DNA of 64,000 bases, from contig CAWATZ010000003.1 in the NCBI GenBank assembly GCA_963784995.1, forward strand, positions 1,426,001-1,490,000, given 5' to 3'. The DNA is from CAWATZ01 sp963784995 (GTDB lineage: Bacteria; Planctomycetota; Planctomycetia; Gemmatales; Gemmataceae). The notes under the pieces are model-generated. The model was not told the DNA's origin. It did not search any database and saw nothing but the letters and a program-made list of their open reading frames with translations. The position numbers were made by a program, and so were the translations under genes. Of the stretch, positions 1 through 9,568 are shown one piece after another. Positions within the stretch are counted from its first letter, which is position 1, and every line of letters begins with the position of its first letter.

Positions 1-981
1 ACTATCTCCACGCCCGCGCCCAGCAGCAGGACGCCCAGCGCAAACTGCTCCGGTGCGGTTCTCCCGTCCAGGCCCTGGCTTACAGCCCCACCGGTCAGTA
101 TCTGGCGGTTGGCGCCGGCAGCGAGCTCGGACTTTGGCTTTGGCGTCCAGCCCAAAGGGGAAGTGCGGCTCTGGGACCTGTTCTTCAGCCAGGAAAAGGT
201 GCCCGGTCCCCAGATCAACGGTCCGGTGCGTTCGCTCAGCTTCGATCCGACCGGCGCCAGCCTGGCCGTGGTCGCCAACAACTTCCGCGGCAGTGAGGTG
301 CTGTCCTGGAACGTCACGGCGGGGTTCGAGCAGTGGCGGCAGAACCTGGGCATCAAGCAAACCTGTGCCGTGCTCTGGGCAGCCGACGGCCAGAAGGTGC
401 TGACGCTGGATCGAGACGGCACTTTGCGCGAGCACCAGCTCTTCAACGGCATCGTGAACGTGCAGCGCGCGACGTCGCCGAACGAGCCGTGGCGCAACCC
501 CACCGGCAATCTGCCGATGGCCCTGTGCGACGGCCTGGGGAGACCGCGCCTGGCCGTGCTGGCCACCGACGGCCAGACGATCCACGTTCTGGACCCGGCC
601 CGCAACTACAGCGCGGTCGATCTGCGCGGCCACCTGCAGCGGGTCACCGGGCTGGCGGGCAATCCGGCCACCAGCCAGCTCGCCAGCGTCAGCCTGGATG
701 GGACCCTGCGGATCTGGGACCTGATTGCGAACAGGGAGAAACACGCCCTGCGCAGCCACCAGGGACCGGTCAAGGCGGTGGTCTGCAGCACGGACGGCAA
801 GCGGGTGCTGACCTGCGGTCAGGACGGCACCGTGCGCGTCTGGGACCCGCACGGAGGCATCGAGCTGCTGACCGTGAAAGTGGCGGAGAAGGATCTCTCG
901 ACGCTGGCCCTGAGCAGCAACGGCCGGCAACTGGCCGTGGGCCAGGGGAACGAGGTCATCGTCCTGGGTTCGCCGCGTTGA
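1..981 (+). CDS. WD40-repeat protein, C-terminal part (5' end outside window)
   Basis: C-terminal part of a WD40 beta-propeller protein entering from the left; such proteins are protein-interaction scaffolds. The first blade is read in the frame starting at base 3 (YSPTGQYLAVGAGSE). At about base 130 the frame moves to the one ending at the TGA at 979-981, so a one-base indel is likely there. Later blades are clear, with strands ending GEVRLWD, GTLRIWD and GTVRVWD. The last strand, around QLAVGQGNEVIVLGS, closes the propeller just before the stop. In planctomycetes such propellers are often the tail of a Ser/Thr kinase, but the N-terminus is not visible, so a kinase fusion is only a possibility. 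Confidence 0.8.
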   Translation, partial: TISTPAPSSRTPSANCSGAVLPSRPWLTAPPVSIWRLAPAASSDFGFGVQPKGEVRLWDLFFSQEKVPGPQINGPVRSLSFDPTGASLAVVANNFRGSEVLSWNVTAGFEQWRQNLGIKQTCAVLWAADGQKVLTLDRDGTLREHQLFNGIVNVQRATSPNEPWRNPTGNLPMALCDGLGRPRLAVLATDGQTIHVLDPARNYSAVDLRGHLQRVTGLAGNPATSQLASVSLDGTLRIWDLIANREKHALRSHQGPVKAVVCSTDGKRVLTCGQDGTVRVWDPHGGIELLTVKVAEKDLSTLALSSNGRQLAVGQGNEVIVLGSPR

Positions 982-1184
982 CAGCGAGGACCTTGTCTTC
1001 CTCTTCCACGTACTGCACCCTCATGCCAGCCGGATCGCATCCTGAGGGCGCTCCCACCGAGGCTCCCCAGCGCATTTCCCAGTTGACCCGGCATCCCCTC
1101 CGGGAAAAAAAGGGAAAAAAAGGGACGCATCTATTTATTGGGTGGGTGCTGGCAGGCATGGTGAACCGCAACTCATCCGGTCGT
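982..1184. other. convergent spacer with a repeated end motif
   Basis: Non-coding gap between the WD40 gene (+) and drmC (-), which converge here. It contains two A-rich runs separated by GGG (about 1106-1122) followed by gggacgcatctatttattg (about 1121-1139). A related gggacggatct motif recurs at about 48118 and 49547, where it borders other accessory genes, so it may be the end of a mobile-element family. No hairpin terminator is obvious. Confidence 0.4.
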
Positions 1185-1989
1185 TCAGATCCTCGCCAGC
1201 TGCCCCGCCTCGATCAACCTCGCAAAATGCCGCTCCACTTGCCCCGGCAGCTTCCCGCCCGTCACCAGCACGCCCAACTCCATGTTGATGGTGAAGGCGT
1301 ACTCGGTCAAGTTGGCACTCGACAGGAACATCCGCTGTCCATCGGCCACGGCACACTTGACGTGCAGGATGCCGATCTTGCCGTTGTCGTCCTTGGGCCG
1401 GTTCTCCTGCGGCCAGTAGTACGACCGAGCAGGCCGAGGCCACGTTGTCGCCCAGGGCCAGCAGGCAATCGTATTCGCCCTGGCCCTCGATCCGGTTCGG
1501 CGTCTCGACGATCAGCCGGATGCCGACGCCCCGGTTGGCAGCGGCGACCAGCGCCTCACGGATGCGCGGAATGCGGTAGACGGCGTAGCTCACCACCGTC
1601 AGCCGCTTCGTCGCCGAGTTCACGACTTCGAGGATGGCCTGCTCCGTCTGCCGGAACCGAGTGTCGGCGGGTTCGGGGCCAGTCCAGACGATCTCGACCG
1701 TCTCCTCGTGCCGGTGATCGTGTTCGCTCTTGGCCGCCGTCACCAGGGCCACGGCGACCGCCTCGGCTCCGACGCTGCCCGCACGGGAGTGCCAGAGGTC
1801 GAGGAAGTCGGCGGTCGCATCCCGGAAGTCGGGCGTCGGCAGGCATTGCAGGATCGCTTCCGTGCCGCTGCCCGTTCGAGTCCGCCGTGCAGCGACACGG
1901 CCCCGGCCACGGCACAGCATCACCGAATGGGGCAGACGATCTGCCAGCTGTGCCGCCGCCGCTCCGATTTGGTGATGTTCGTGGTTCAT
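1185..1989 (-). CDS. drmC: DISARM protein DrmC (phospholipase D fold)
   Basis: PLD-superfamily protein of about 268 residues, last gene of the DISARM cluster. In DISARM, DrmC is the PLD-domain component; its precise role is not settled. The ATG at 1989 lies 5 bases after the drmB stop at 1995-1997. A strand-rich core (VVSYAVYRIPRIREALVAAA, then GVGIRLIVETPNR) leads to the second HKD-type motif HVKCAVAD, followed by MFLSSANLTEYAF, which is typical of PLD-family nucleases. A one-base shift at about 1430 separates LLALGDNVASAC from YYWPQENRPKDDNGKIGILH; the protein is complete across it and ends QLARI at the TGA at 1185-1187. The first HKD motif is not obvious, consistent with a single-HKD protein that dimerises. 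Confidence 0.85.
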
Positions 1990-1994
1990 CGGTC

Positions 1995-3871
1995 TTACCC
2001 GAAGAACGCCAGGTCGCTCGCGCTCGACCGTGGAAACCAGCACCGCCCGGTCCAGGTACTTGTTGCCCCGCTCGCAGGACGTTTCCGGTGCGAACAGGCA
2101 GGCATGGCACGAAGCGGCGTGCAGCGTGATGCCGTCTCGATAGGGGTGATGCTCGGCGCAGAGCGGGTCGCTGGCGCAGAGCCGCATGTTGTCGAGGGCT
2201 TGATCCAGATGCCGCTCCAGCGTCTCCGGCTTGCCCAGCGACACCAGCCCGCCGAGCGTGCCTTCGCTGTCCGGGCGCCGCGGTGTAGATCAGCACGCCC
2301 GCCATCTCCGGCTCGTCCTCGCCGGGATTGCGAGAGTAGATGCGTTCCCGGAGCGAGGCCGTGGTGTAGCCGCACTCGACGGCCAGTTGCCGGATCAGGG
2401 CGTGGGCGAACGAGTGCAGCAGGACGAAGCGGAGGCCGGGGTAGAACTCGTGCGGCGGCTCCAGCTTCCGGGCGATGCGCCAGCGCTGATGAGCTTCGAG
2501 GAACACCCCGTCCAGGACTTCTTGGCCTTCTTGACCCACTTCTGGATCACGTCTTCCTTGAAGTGGAAGAACAGCCCCTCGCCACGAATCTCCGAGGCCG
2601 GAACCCAGGTCGGCTGGGTCCGGGACAGCCTGGCCCGCTGGCTGGCCGGGAACGCTGCCGGGTTGTCGTAGTCGCTGGGCGACTCGATGCGGGTGAAGCC
2701 GACCAGCGCCCGCACTTCCCGCAGCCGCTCGGCCAGGACGATCTTCTCGAAATACTTGGCGTAGCGTTTCGGCGGCGCTGCGACCCGCAGCTGGAAGTCC
2801 CGGCTCTTTTCCGCCGAGTCGGGGTCGATGAAGACTTCCCATTCCGGCGTCTTGAGGTCGGACGGGTCGCCGCTCTCCTCGGGCACCGCCGTCTTCTTGG
2901 CTTGCACCGCCTGCCAGATCTCGGCGGGCGTGTACTCGGCCAGATCACGCAGTTGCGGCGTCACCTGCTGCAACAGTTCGATGTTCTGCTCGCTCTGCAC
3001 CTTCTCCAGGATGGTCCAGTGGTCCTCGACCAGTTGCGTCAGCTTGCCGGACGCCTGGGGGATCGCCAGCGCCGAGAGCATGATGCCGAACCAGGAGTTC
3101 GACGCCCCCTGGAGCATCGGCTCCATGCGCATGTCCTGGCCGTTCGGAGCCTTGCACCCGGCTTCGTCGTGATCCCGAAGGTGGGGCCGACGTGCCTGGC
3201 ACACCGGCAGCGCCATCAGGTCCATCTTGAAGGCGTCGGACATGGGCCGGATCGCCCCGCAGTTTGCACCTTCGCATTGCACGAAGATGCTCGCCGCTTC
3301 GCCCGTGGCCGACGGTTCGAGGAGTTTCAGCCCGCCCTTGCAGTTCGTCGGGCCGTTGATGGACGAACTCCCGCCAGGGGAAGTCGTCGAGATGGCCGTT
3401 CTTGCAGGCCACGATGAAGCGGGCGGGGACCACGGTCGGCGGCTTGCCGGGCTTGGTGCAGTTGGCGTGGACGTAGCGGATCTGATCGGTGCGGTACGGC
3501 GTCTCCAGCTTGAACAGGCCGCTGCTGAGCGGGGCCAGCCGGCGACAGTACGGGCAGACCATCCACCGAGGAAACGGGGCGACCGGGATGCCGACCAGGG
3601 CCGAGGCATCGAACTGGTTGACCTGATAGGTGTCCGGCACCACCGGGGCCGACCGCAGCGACTTCACCTGCTGGCCCAGCACTTCCTTCACCGAGGCCAG
3701 CAGCCGCTGCTCGCCGATCTCCACGGTGTCCTTGACCGGCCAGTCCTCCAGGCCCATGACCATGACCGACAGGTTGGGCAAGTCGATGATCGAGCCGATG
3801 CCGAAGGTGGTGAGCGCCTGGCTGGGCCGCAGTTCGCCGACCTTGCAGCGTTTCGGGTCATTGCTGGTCAT
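1995..3871 (-). CDS. drmB: DISARM protein DrmB (DUF1998)
   Basis: DUF1998 protein of about 625 residues, the partner of the DrmA helicase in DISARM. The ATG at 3871 overlaps the drmA stop by 4 bases. The N-terminus (LRPSQALTTFGIGSIIDLPN) and the cysteine region WMVCPYCRRLAPL are typical of the family. The C-terminal half carries FVLLHSFAHALIRQLAVECG and the cysteine-rich signature ASCHACLFAPETSCERGNKY, probably a metal site. The product continues through apparent one-base shifts at about 3350, 2500, 2280 and 2020, ending DLAFFG at 1995-1997. At 2280 the frame is restored by removing one G from a CCCGG run. Each segment keeps family residues without internal stops, so sequence error or very recent damage is more likely than an old pseudogene. 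Confidence 0.88.
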
Positions 3872-6800
3872 GGGGCAGCTCCTTCCTCGGCGTCGTCGCT
3901 GCCGTCATCGTCCATGCCGTAATCGTCCAGGATCAGGTTGGCGGTCGGCTCGACATCCCGCAGCGAATTGAGGCAGGTGAACTCGTCCCACGGCTCGATG
4001 CTCGGCTTGCGCAGCAGGCCGACCGTGACGCCGTCCTTCTTCGTCTCGTAGCCAAGCTGGTTGCCCTGGGCCGTCCGCTGCGCCCGCTTCTGCCACAGGT
4101 CCATCTTCCGCTTGAGTTGCTGCCGGACCTCCTCGGCGGCTTCGACGCCCGGCGATCAGCTCGGCCCGCCGGGTGATCGCTTCGATGGCGTCGTTGACGT
4201 ACTGATGGCCTCGCTGGGTCGCCATCAGCATCGCCTTGTCGTTCGAGTTGAACTCGAAGCCCGGCTGCCGGACCAGCGACACCAGCAGCGCCGCCAGCCC
4301 ACGGGCCGTCGCCCCCGCCGAGAACGGCGTGACCGACAGGGCTTCGACGTGCTTGTAGAACGTCGAGTGGTAATGCTCGAAGGTTTCGTAGTGCGACAGG
4401 TCCCGTGGCCTCGCCCAATTGAAGACCGTGCAGACCAGGCCGGGGATACTTGCGTCCGACACGGCTGGTGGCCTGGATGTATTCCGCCGTGGTCTTCGGC
4501 TGCCCGGCCACGACCATCAGGCCCAGCCGGGGCACGTCCACGCCGACCGAGATCATGTTCGTGGCCAGCAGCACGTCGAGGGGCCGGGGGATGAACTCGT
4601 CGCCCTCTCTTCCGCTTCTTGATGTCCTCCAGCATCGCCGGGTCGAAGCGGCTCTCCAGGAGGTCGAGCGTCTCGGGAATCGCCGTCGATCCCAGCCGGG
4701 AGGTCAGCTCCTTCACCGTGTCGGGCGTGTAGAGCGTGCGGTTGGCCAGCCCACGGTCGTCCATCTTGCGCAGGCGGGTCCGCACGTCGTCATCGACCAG
4801 GCGCTTCATGCCGCCGAGTTCCCGCAGGCTGTTGAAGTAGCCCACGAGCGTCATCCACGGATCGGCGTCGAGGCCGTACTTCTCGAACAAGACCTGGCCC
4901 GCTGACAGGAAGGCGACGTAGACCCGGATGAGTGCCGCCTTCAGCCGGCGGCCGGGGGCGCAGACAGCCGATGTATTTCCGGCCCGGCGTCTGTCTCGCT
5001 CGACTTGCGTTGCAGGGAGAAGAAGTTGTCGCCGATCTCCAGGCCGCTCGGCGGAAAGATGTTCAGGCTGCGGAGGAACAGCCCGTAGACCTGATCGCTG
5101 GCCCGGCGAATCGTCGCCGTCGAGGCCACGACCTTGGGCCGGACCTTCTTGCCGTTCACTTCCCAGGTGCAGAGCCGGTCGATGGCCGTCTCGTACAGGC
5201 CGACCAGGGTGCCGAGCGGCCCGCTGATGAGATGCAGCTCGTCCTGGATGATGAGGTCGGGTGGTCGCAGCGGGTTTTGCGGCAGCACCTTGGCCGCAGG
5301 CGCATTGCCCTTCGCCCGGTGGACGCCGTTGATCTCCAGTTCGCCCGCCTTGTCGGCCAGGCCCGGCGACCGGAAGCCGTGGCGTTCGCAGAAGCCGTCC
5401 ACCTGCCCAAAGAGCATCTGCACCGAGCCGTTCCACGGCATCTGGGCGAACTTGTCCACCGTGGTAATCAGCAGCGACGGCAGCCGGCGATAGATTTCCT
5501 CGTCCACCACCATCACCGGCAGCCCTTCGCCCGGCGCTTCCTTCATCGAGAACTTGCACTGCCCGAACTTGGCCCCGCAGTAGATGCAGCGTCCGGCAGG
5601 CCCCCTCGTTGTATTTCTCGACCTTGATGTGCTTGCCGGGGTCGATCTTGGTGCCGCACCACGGGCAGTTGGTCAGTTGGTGCGGCGATCCGACGCCTCC
5701 GAGCGCACCCATCTTCGGCTTGCCGCCGTGGGCCGATTTCACCGCTTCATCGGCGTCGTCGGTCCAGTTGGGCGTGGTGCTGCCGCCGACCCACAGGCCG
5801 ATGCGGAACGGCGTCTTGCCCCAGCGGTTGTCGCCGTTGCTCAGGGCCGTGCGGCGAATGTCCTCGCAGGCACAGATCAGCGCCGCGGCCCGCTGGAACT
5901 GCTGGAGCGTCAAGAGCCGCAGCGTGTACCGCATCAGCACGGCGACGCCGTTCTCGCCGGAACGCCCTTCGACCGTCCCTTGCAGCCGGCGCAGGCCGAG
6001 CGTGTAGGCGGTCAGGCCCAGGTACGCTTCGGTCTTGCCGCCGCCCGTGGGGAACCAGAGCAGGTCGGCCACCGCCTCGGGCGACTCGCTGCGTTCGGGG
6101 TGATCGAACTTCGTGATCCCCGGCAGGTTCAGGAGGATGAACGCAAGCTGGAACGGATACCAGGAGCGGTTCTCCGGGATGTCGATGATCCCCATGTCGG
6201 GCTTCTCGTCGCCCCGGCGCACGCGCTCGGCAAAGAGCGAGTGCGTCCGCTGCAGCCACATCGCCCGGTTCATGAACTGGAACGCCTGGGCTGCCCTGTC
6301 GTCCTTGTCGAGCAGGTCCAGCCCGGCCTCGATCCGCTTCAGCGTCGCGCGGCAGCTGGCAATGGCTTGCTGGGCGACGTGCTTGAAGTGCAGCAGCCCC
6401 TCGGCCGGGTCGGCAATCCGCTTTTCCTCCCGGTCGATCCAGTCCTTGTAGGCTTCGAGCAGCGGCTTGAGCTTGGGGCGGTACTGCTTCGGGTTGCCCT
6501 CGGCCAGCAGCTTCATGTCGAGGATCAGCCCCTCCAGCTTGGCGAAGGCCGGGTTGATCTCGGCGTCTTCGGGACGGGGCGGGGTCGTCCGGGGAACCTC
6601 GTAGCTCGGCACGACCCTGGTGCGGACCCGCACGGCATGGTTCGGGTCGGGCGACACATCGACGTGGACGCCGATGCCATGCCCCACGGCGAACTCGACG
6701 TGCCGGCGATAGAGCATCGCCAGCAGGTCGTTCTCGGCCTTCACGGCCGGGTCCGTGCCGGTCAGTTCGAGGATGGTGTGCCGCTTGTGGATGACCGGCG

Positions 6801-7510
6801 CACCGTCCGACGCCCTCGGCCATCAGTTCCGGCTGGAACACCCAGGCAGGCGTCCTTCCGCGCTTCCGGCTCCTGCTGCTCGTTGACCAGGAACAGCGTG
6901 ATGCACCAGTGATCGGGCCGTTTGCGGACAAGGCCCTGGACCACGACTTCCGGGCACCTGGCATCGACGCTGATCGGCTGGAGCGGGCCTTCCTGGAGCG
7001 TCAGCCGGTGTCTTGCCGCCGCGGGGATGCCGCTTCCAGACCAGCCGGGGATTGCCGGTTTTCTCGCTGACGAGGTATTCGCTCTTTTCCCGGAGGTACT
7101 GCCCCCAGGCAGCCGAGACGTCGATCTCCCTGGCTTCCAGGTTCAGCGAGAAGGTCATGCCGAAGGACGACGGGATCAGGGCCTTCTCCTGCGCCGGGGC
7201 CTGATCGGTCGTGCCGTCCTGCGTGGTGTCCCGGCCACCGAGGGCCAGGTCGTCGCCGTCGAGGATGGCAGCGTCCGCATCCACTTCGTCGTCGTCGAGC
7301 GGCGGCGGCCCGGCGGCAGGCCGGGCCAGGCGATTCACCGGCCCTGGCCCGCTTGCGGGGAGCCAGCACGCCGATGAAGTACCGAGTGCCGGGCGACTCG
7401 GTGATCTCCTCCTCGGGGCTGCCGGGGCCGAGCAGTTCCTTGAGGAGCATCGTTTCGAGTTCGTCCCGCAGCTGGAGCGGCGACACGGTCGGTTTGAGCG
7501 TAACTGTCAT
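3868..7510 (-). CDS. drmA: DISARM helicase DrmA
   Basis: Large helicase of DISARM, about 1,210 residues. The ATG at 7510 overlaps the preceding 65-codon ORF by 4 bases (ATGA). Walker A is LLWFPTGGGKTEAYLGL (near 6050) and the DEXH box is DLIIQDELHLISGPLGTLVG (near 5240). Motif V/VI text is LLATNMISVGVDVPRLGLMV and YIQATSRVGRKYPGLV (near 4530-4440). Between the motor motifs, CPWCGTKI and CIYCGAKFGQC suggest a zinc ribbon. DrmA with DrmB is the conserved core of every DISARM type. At least nine single-base shifts (about 7340, 7010, 6850, 6810, 5595, 4965, 4605, 4450 and 4150) break the frame, yet the protein resumes in order each time. It ends in an acidic tail (DDYGMDDDGSDDAEEGAAP). Confidence 0.88.
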
Positions 7511-7704
7511 TCCTCGTCCTCCTGCTCATTAAAGAGCGGGGCCTCAGCTCTCATTGGCCTTGCTGCTATCACCCTGGGAGCGGTCTTCTTTGACCCTCCC
7601 TTCTTCTTCTCATGCAGCCATTGCTTGACTTCCTCGGCATAGCATTCTTCGAGCATGGCCCGAAGCTGGACAGGAGAGGGAGGGGGAGTCAATACGTTGG
7701 TCAT
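7507..7704 (-). CDS. 65-residue protein resembling the tail of DrmMI
   Basis: Small ORF coupled by 4-base ATGA overlaps to the PIN gene upstream (stop 7701-7703) and drmA downstream. Its core (CYAEEVKQWLHEKKKGGSKK) closely matches the last residues of the methylase drmMI-1 (RYAEEVKQGLHKKKGKSK), and the DNA is alike too (about 7612-7650 against 9645-9685). It is lysine-rich and has no catalytic motif. It could be a remnant of another drmMI gene left when the PIN/hypothetical cargo was inserted before drmA, or a free-standing domain with a role of its own. The perfect coupling argues that it is translated. Confidence 0.6.
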   Translation of the reverse strand: MTNVLTPPPSPVQLRAMLEECYAEEVKQWLHEKKKGGSKKTAPRVIAARPMRAEAPLFNEQEDEE

Positions 7705-8102
7705 GGTAGCACTTCCACGGGAATGTCGGTGAAGACCGCCAGGCGGGTGTCGTTGGTGAGGAAGCGGTCGCAGGCCGCCTCCACCGCGGCCGCCAAATGC
7801 AGCGAGTCGGCCAGCTTGAAGTTGTGCCTGGCCCGGATCAGCGTGGCCCGGTCGAAAACCGCCGTCGTGATCGGCACCAGACGAACATCTGACCGGGTAA
7901 AGAAAGCGTCAAAGCTGGCCAGCGTTGTCGTGGCGCCGAGCTTGAGAGGTTTCACACGGCATTCCAGACGGGTCAGGTCGCTGAACGCCGGCACATCACC
8001 CGCTTTACGCATCGCAGCCAGGCGAGCCACAGCCCGGACGTTGAACGGCCCCACCGTGTCGAGCAAGTAGATCAGGATGACGCTATCGCAGTAAATCACC
8101 AT
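7701..8102 (-). CDS. PIN-domain ribonuclease, VapC-like
   Basis: PIN-domain protein of 133 residues. The acidic site residues are visible: the N-terminal MVIYCDSVILIYLLD, SDLTRLECRV with the conserved Glu, LADSLHLAAA with the central Asp, and FLTNDTRLAVF with the last Asp. VapC-type PIN proteins are single-strand RNases that act as toxins with an antitoxin. The gene starts 7 bases inside the end of the upstream hypothetical gene and overlaps the 65-codon ORF, so it is co-translated within the DISARM operon. No separate VapB gene is visible; the C-terminal part of the upstream product (8096-8350) could act as the partner, but that is inference. Confidence 0.82.
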   Translation of the reverse strand: MVIYCDSVILIYLLDTVGPFNVRAVARLAAMRKAGDVPAFSDLTRLECRVKPLKLGATTTLASFDAFFTRSDVRLVPITTAVFDRATLIRARHNFKLADSLHLAAAVEAACDRFLTNDTRLAVFTDIPVEVLP

Positions 8103-9516
8103 TCCGGCTGCTCCGGCTTCTGACGTTGCTGGTCCGCTTCTTGGAGCAGGTCGTCGATGCGGTCCCCTTCACGCAACCACCCAATGTGGGCGGTGGTCTC
8201 TTCCTCGTTCATGAAGGGGTAGCCTGCCGCCTCTCGCTCGACCCGGATGCGCTGGAGATGCTCAAACCAGTCCTCCTTCGGCGTCGGCTTTCTTGGCTCC
8301 GTGGGCGCGGGAGCAATCAGCTTTATCTGGGATCGAAGGAATCCGCAGATGGCACTGTTCACGACTCGCTCGAACCATCCGATTGGCGGGAATGGGCGCT
8401 GCCGGTTGAGGACGGATACGAGTGCGTCTGACGGAATAAGATGCGATGGCCCGACGACGGCGCTGGCTGGGTAAGATTGCCCGCTGTGTGTAGCTCCGCT
8501 TCGTGTCCGGTACACTTCGTCCAGCGCCTTTCGACGTCGTTTTCTGAGGGGCAGAGGTAGTCCGGGACAATGAAGAGGTCGTCTTCACCTTTGATGGCAT
8601 CCCGGTCCAGATTATCGAGAAGGAACTTCTTGAACTTTTTGCCAGACCAGGGGTTTCCTTTGCACGCCTCCAGGGCAAGACGGTCGGCCACGTCCTTGCT
8701 CAGTCCTTCCTTCTTCATTGCAAAGGACACAAGACCACTTTTCGAGGCGATTTTCCCATCCGTATCCGGTTCCCAATTTTTCAGGACTGCTCCAGCCATC
8801 GTCTCGGCAGCTGAGATGAAGAGTTGGTAGCAAGTCTCGGGCTGCGACTCAATCCGTTCCATCGCTAAGGCGTAAAGCCTTGCAGCCCGCACGAATGCAG
8901 AAGCCAGGTTCAGTTTTGGCAGCGCCAGCAGCGTTTGCATGATCCCGGTAGAGTCGAATGGCACCGGCGGAGGTTGGTAACTTTTTACCTTGACGTCTTT
9001 CAACCCATAAAGGAACTGAAAAGGGCGTTCCTTCCAGTAGGACATCCTCATGGTCGTCACGGTTGGGATCGGGTAATCCGCCAGGATTGGAGGAACATGG
9101 GTGCTGTCGTACTGCTCTCGGATCTTGGTCGAGACGGTGACGAGGCGGCGGCAGAGCAGCGTCAGCAAGGCGGCGATGTCCGAAGCGATCTCCAGGTCAG
9201 GATGGTACGAGCGGGAGACGCTGCCCTCCGGCTCCGTCACCTGGGGAACGACAAATCGCAAGACCAGTTCTTGTGGATAGTCGTCGTAGGGGCGACTGGC
9301 GACAAGCAATTCGATAGGCAGGCGAAGCAGTATTCGTGCCCCATCGCTTTTGCTCCAGTCGCCCTGGAAGTGACCTGGGTAGAACATGCCGCTGCAGATG
9401 AGTCGGTACTCGACCCGCACCGAGTTCACGTCGAGCCGGTCCTCAAATCGGACGACCGAATTCTCATCAACCCGCACGTTACCTTCTGCGTTCTTCAGGT
9501 AATCGAGAATGTGCAT
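8096..9516 (-). CDS. hypothetical protein, possibly HEPN-like
   Basis: Protein of unknown function, about 470 residues, beginning MHILDYLKNAEG at the ATG at 9516, 53 bases after the drmMI-1 stop. A one-base shift near 8505 splits it: the N-terminal part runs to WTKCTGHEA and continues in the neighbouring frame as SGATHSGQSYPASAVVGPSH to QEADQQRQKPEQPEW at 8096. A helical stretch around ARLYALAMERIESQPETCYQ, followed by LFISAAETMAGAVL, has the look of an HEPN-type domain, which would suit an RNase or regulatory role beside the PIN protein. This is only a resemblance. The C-terminal 85 residues (EDWFEHLQRIRVEREAAGYP) are charged and could be the PIN partner. Alternatively the shift is real and there are two genes. 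Confidence 0.6.
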
Positions 9517-9568
9517 TGCTCTACTTCTCCAACTGCTGTCTTGTTGCGTAAAGCCGAACGTCGGCCCT

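Noticed and set aside
5584..6912. Long plus-strand frame (about 440 codons) over drmA
   Set aside because: It lies opposite the DrmA Walker A region, which is clearly coding on the minus strand, and encodes no known domain. The same reasoning excludes the frames at 333-2129, 1708-3417 and 11912-13429.
3868..7510. Programmed frameshifting in drmA
   Set aside because: There are at least nine shifts in both directions with no repeated slippery heptamer and stem-loop pattern, and tpiA shows the same defect. Sequence error or decay is simpler.
7701..8102. A second free-standing VapBC module
   Set aside because: No separate antitoxin ORF of VapB type precedes the PIN gene; it overlaps the end of a larger hypothetical gene in the operon.
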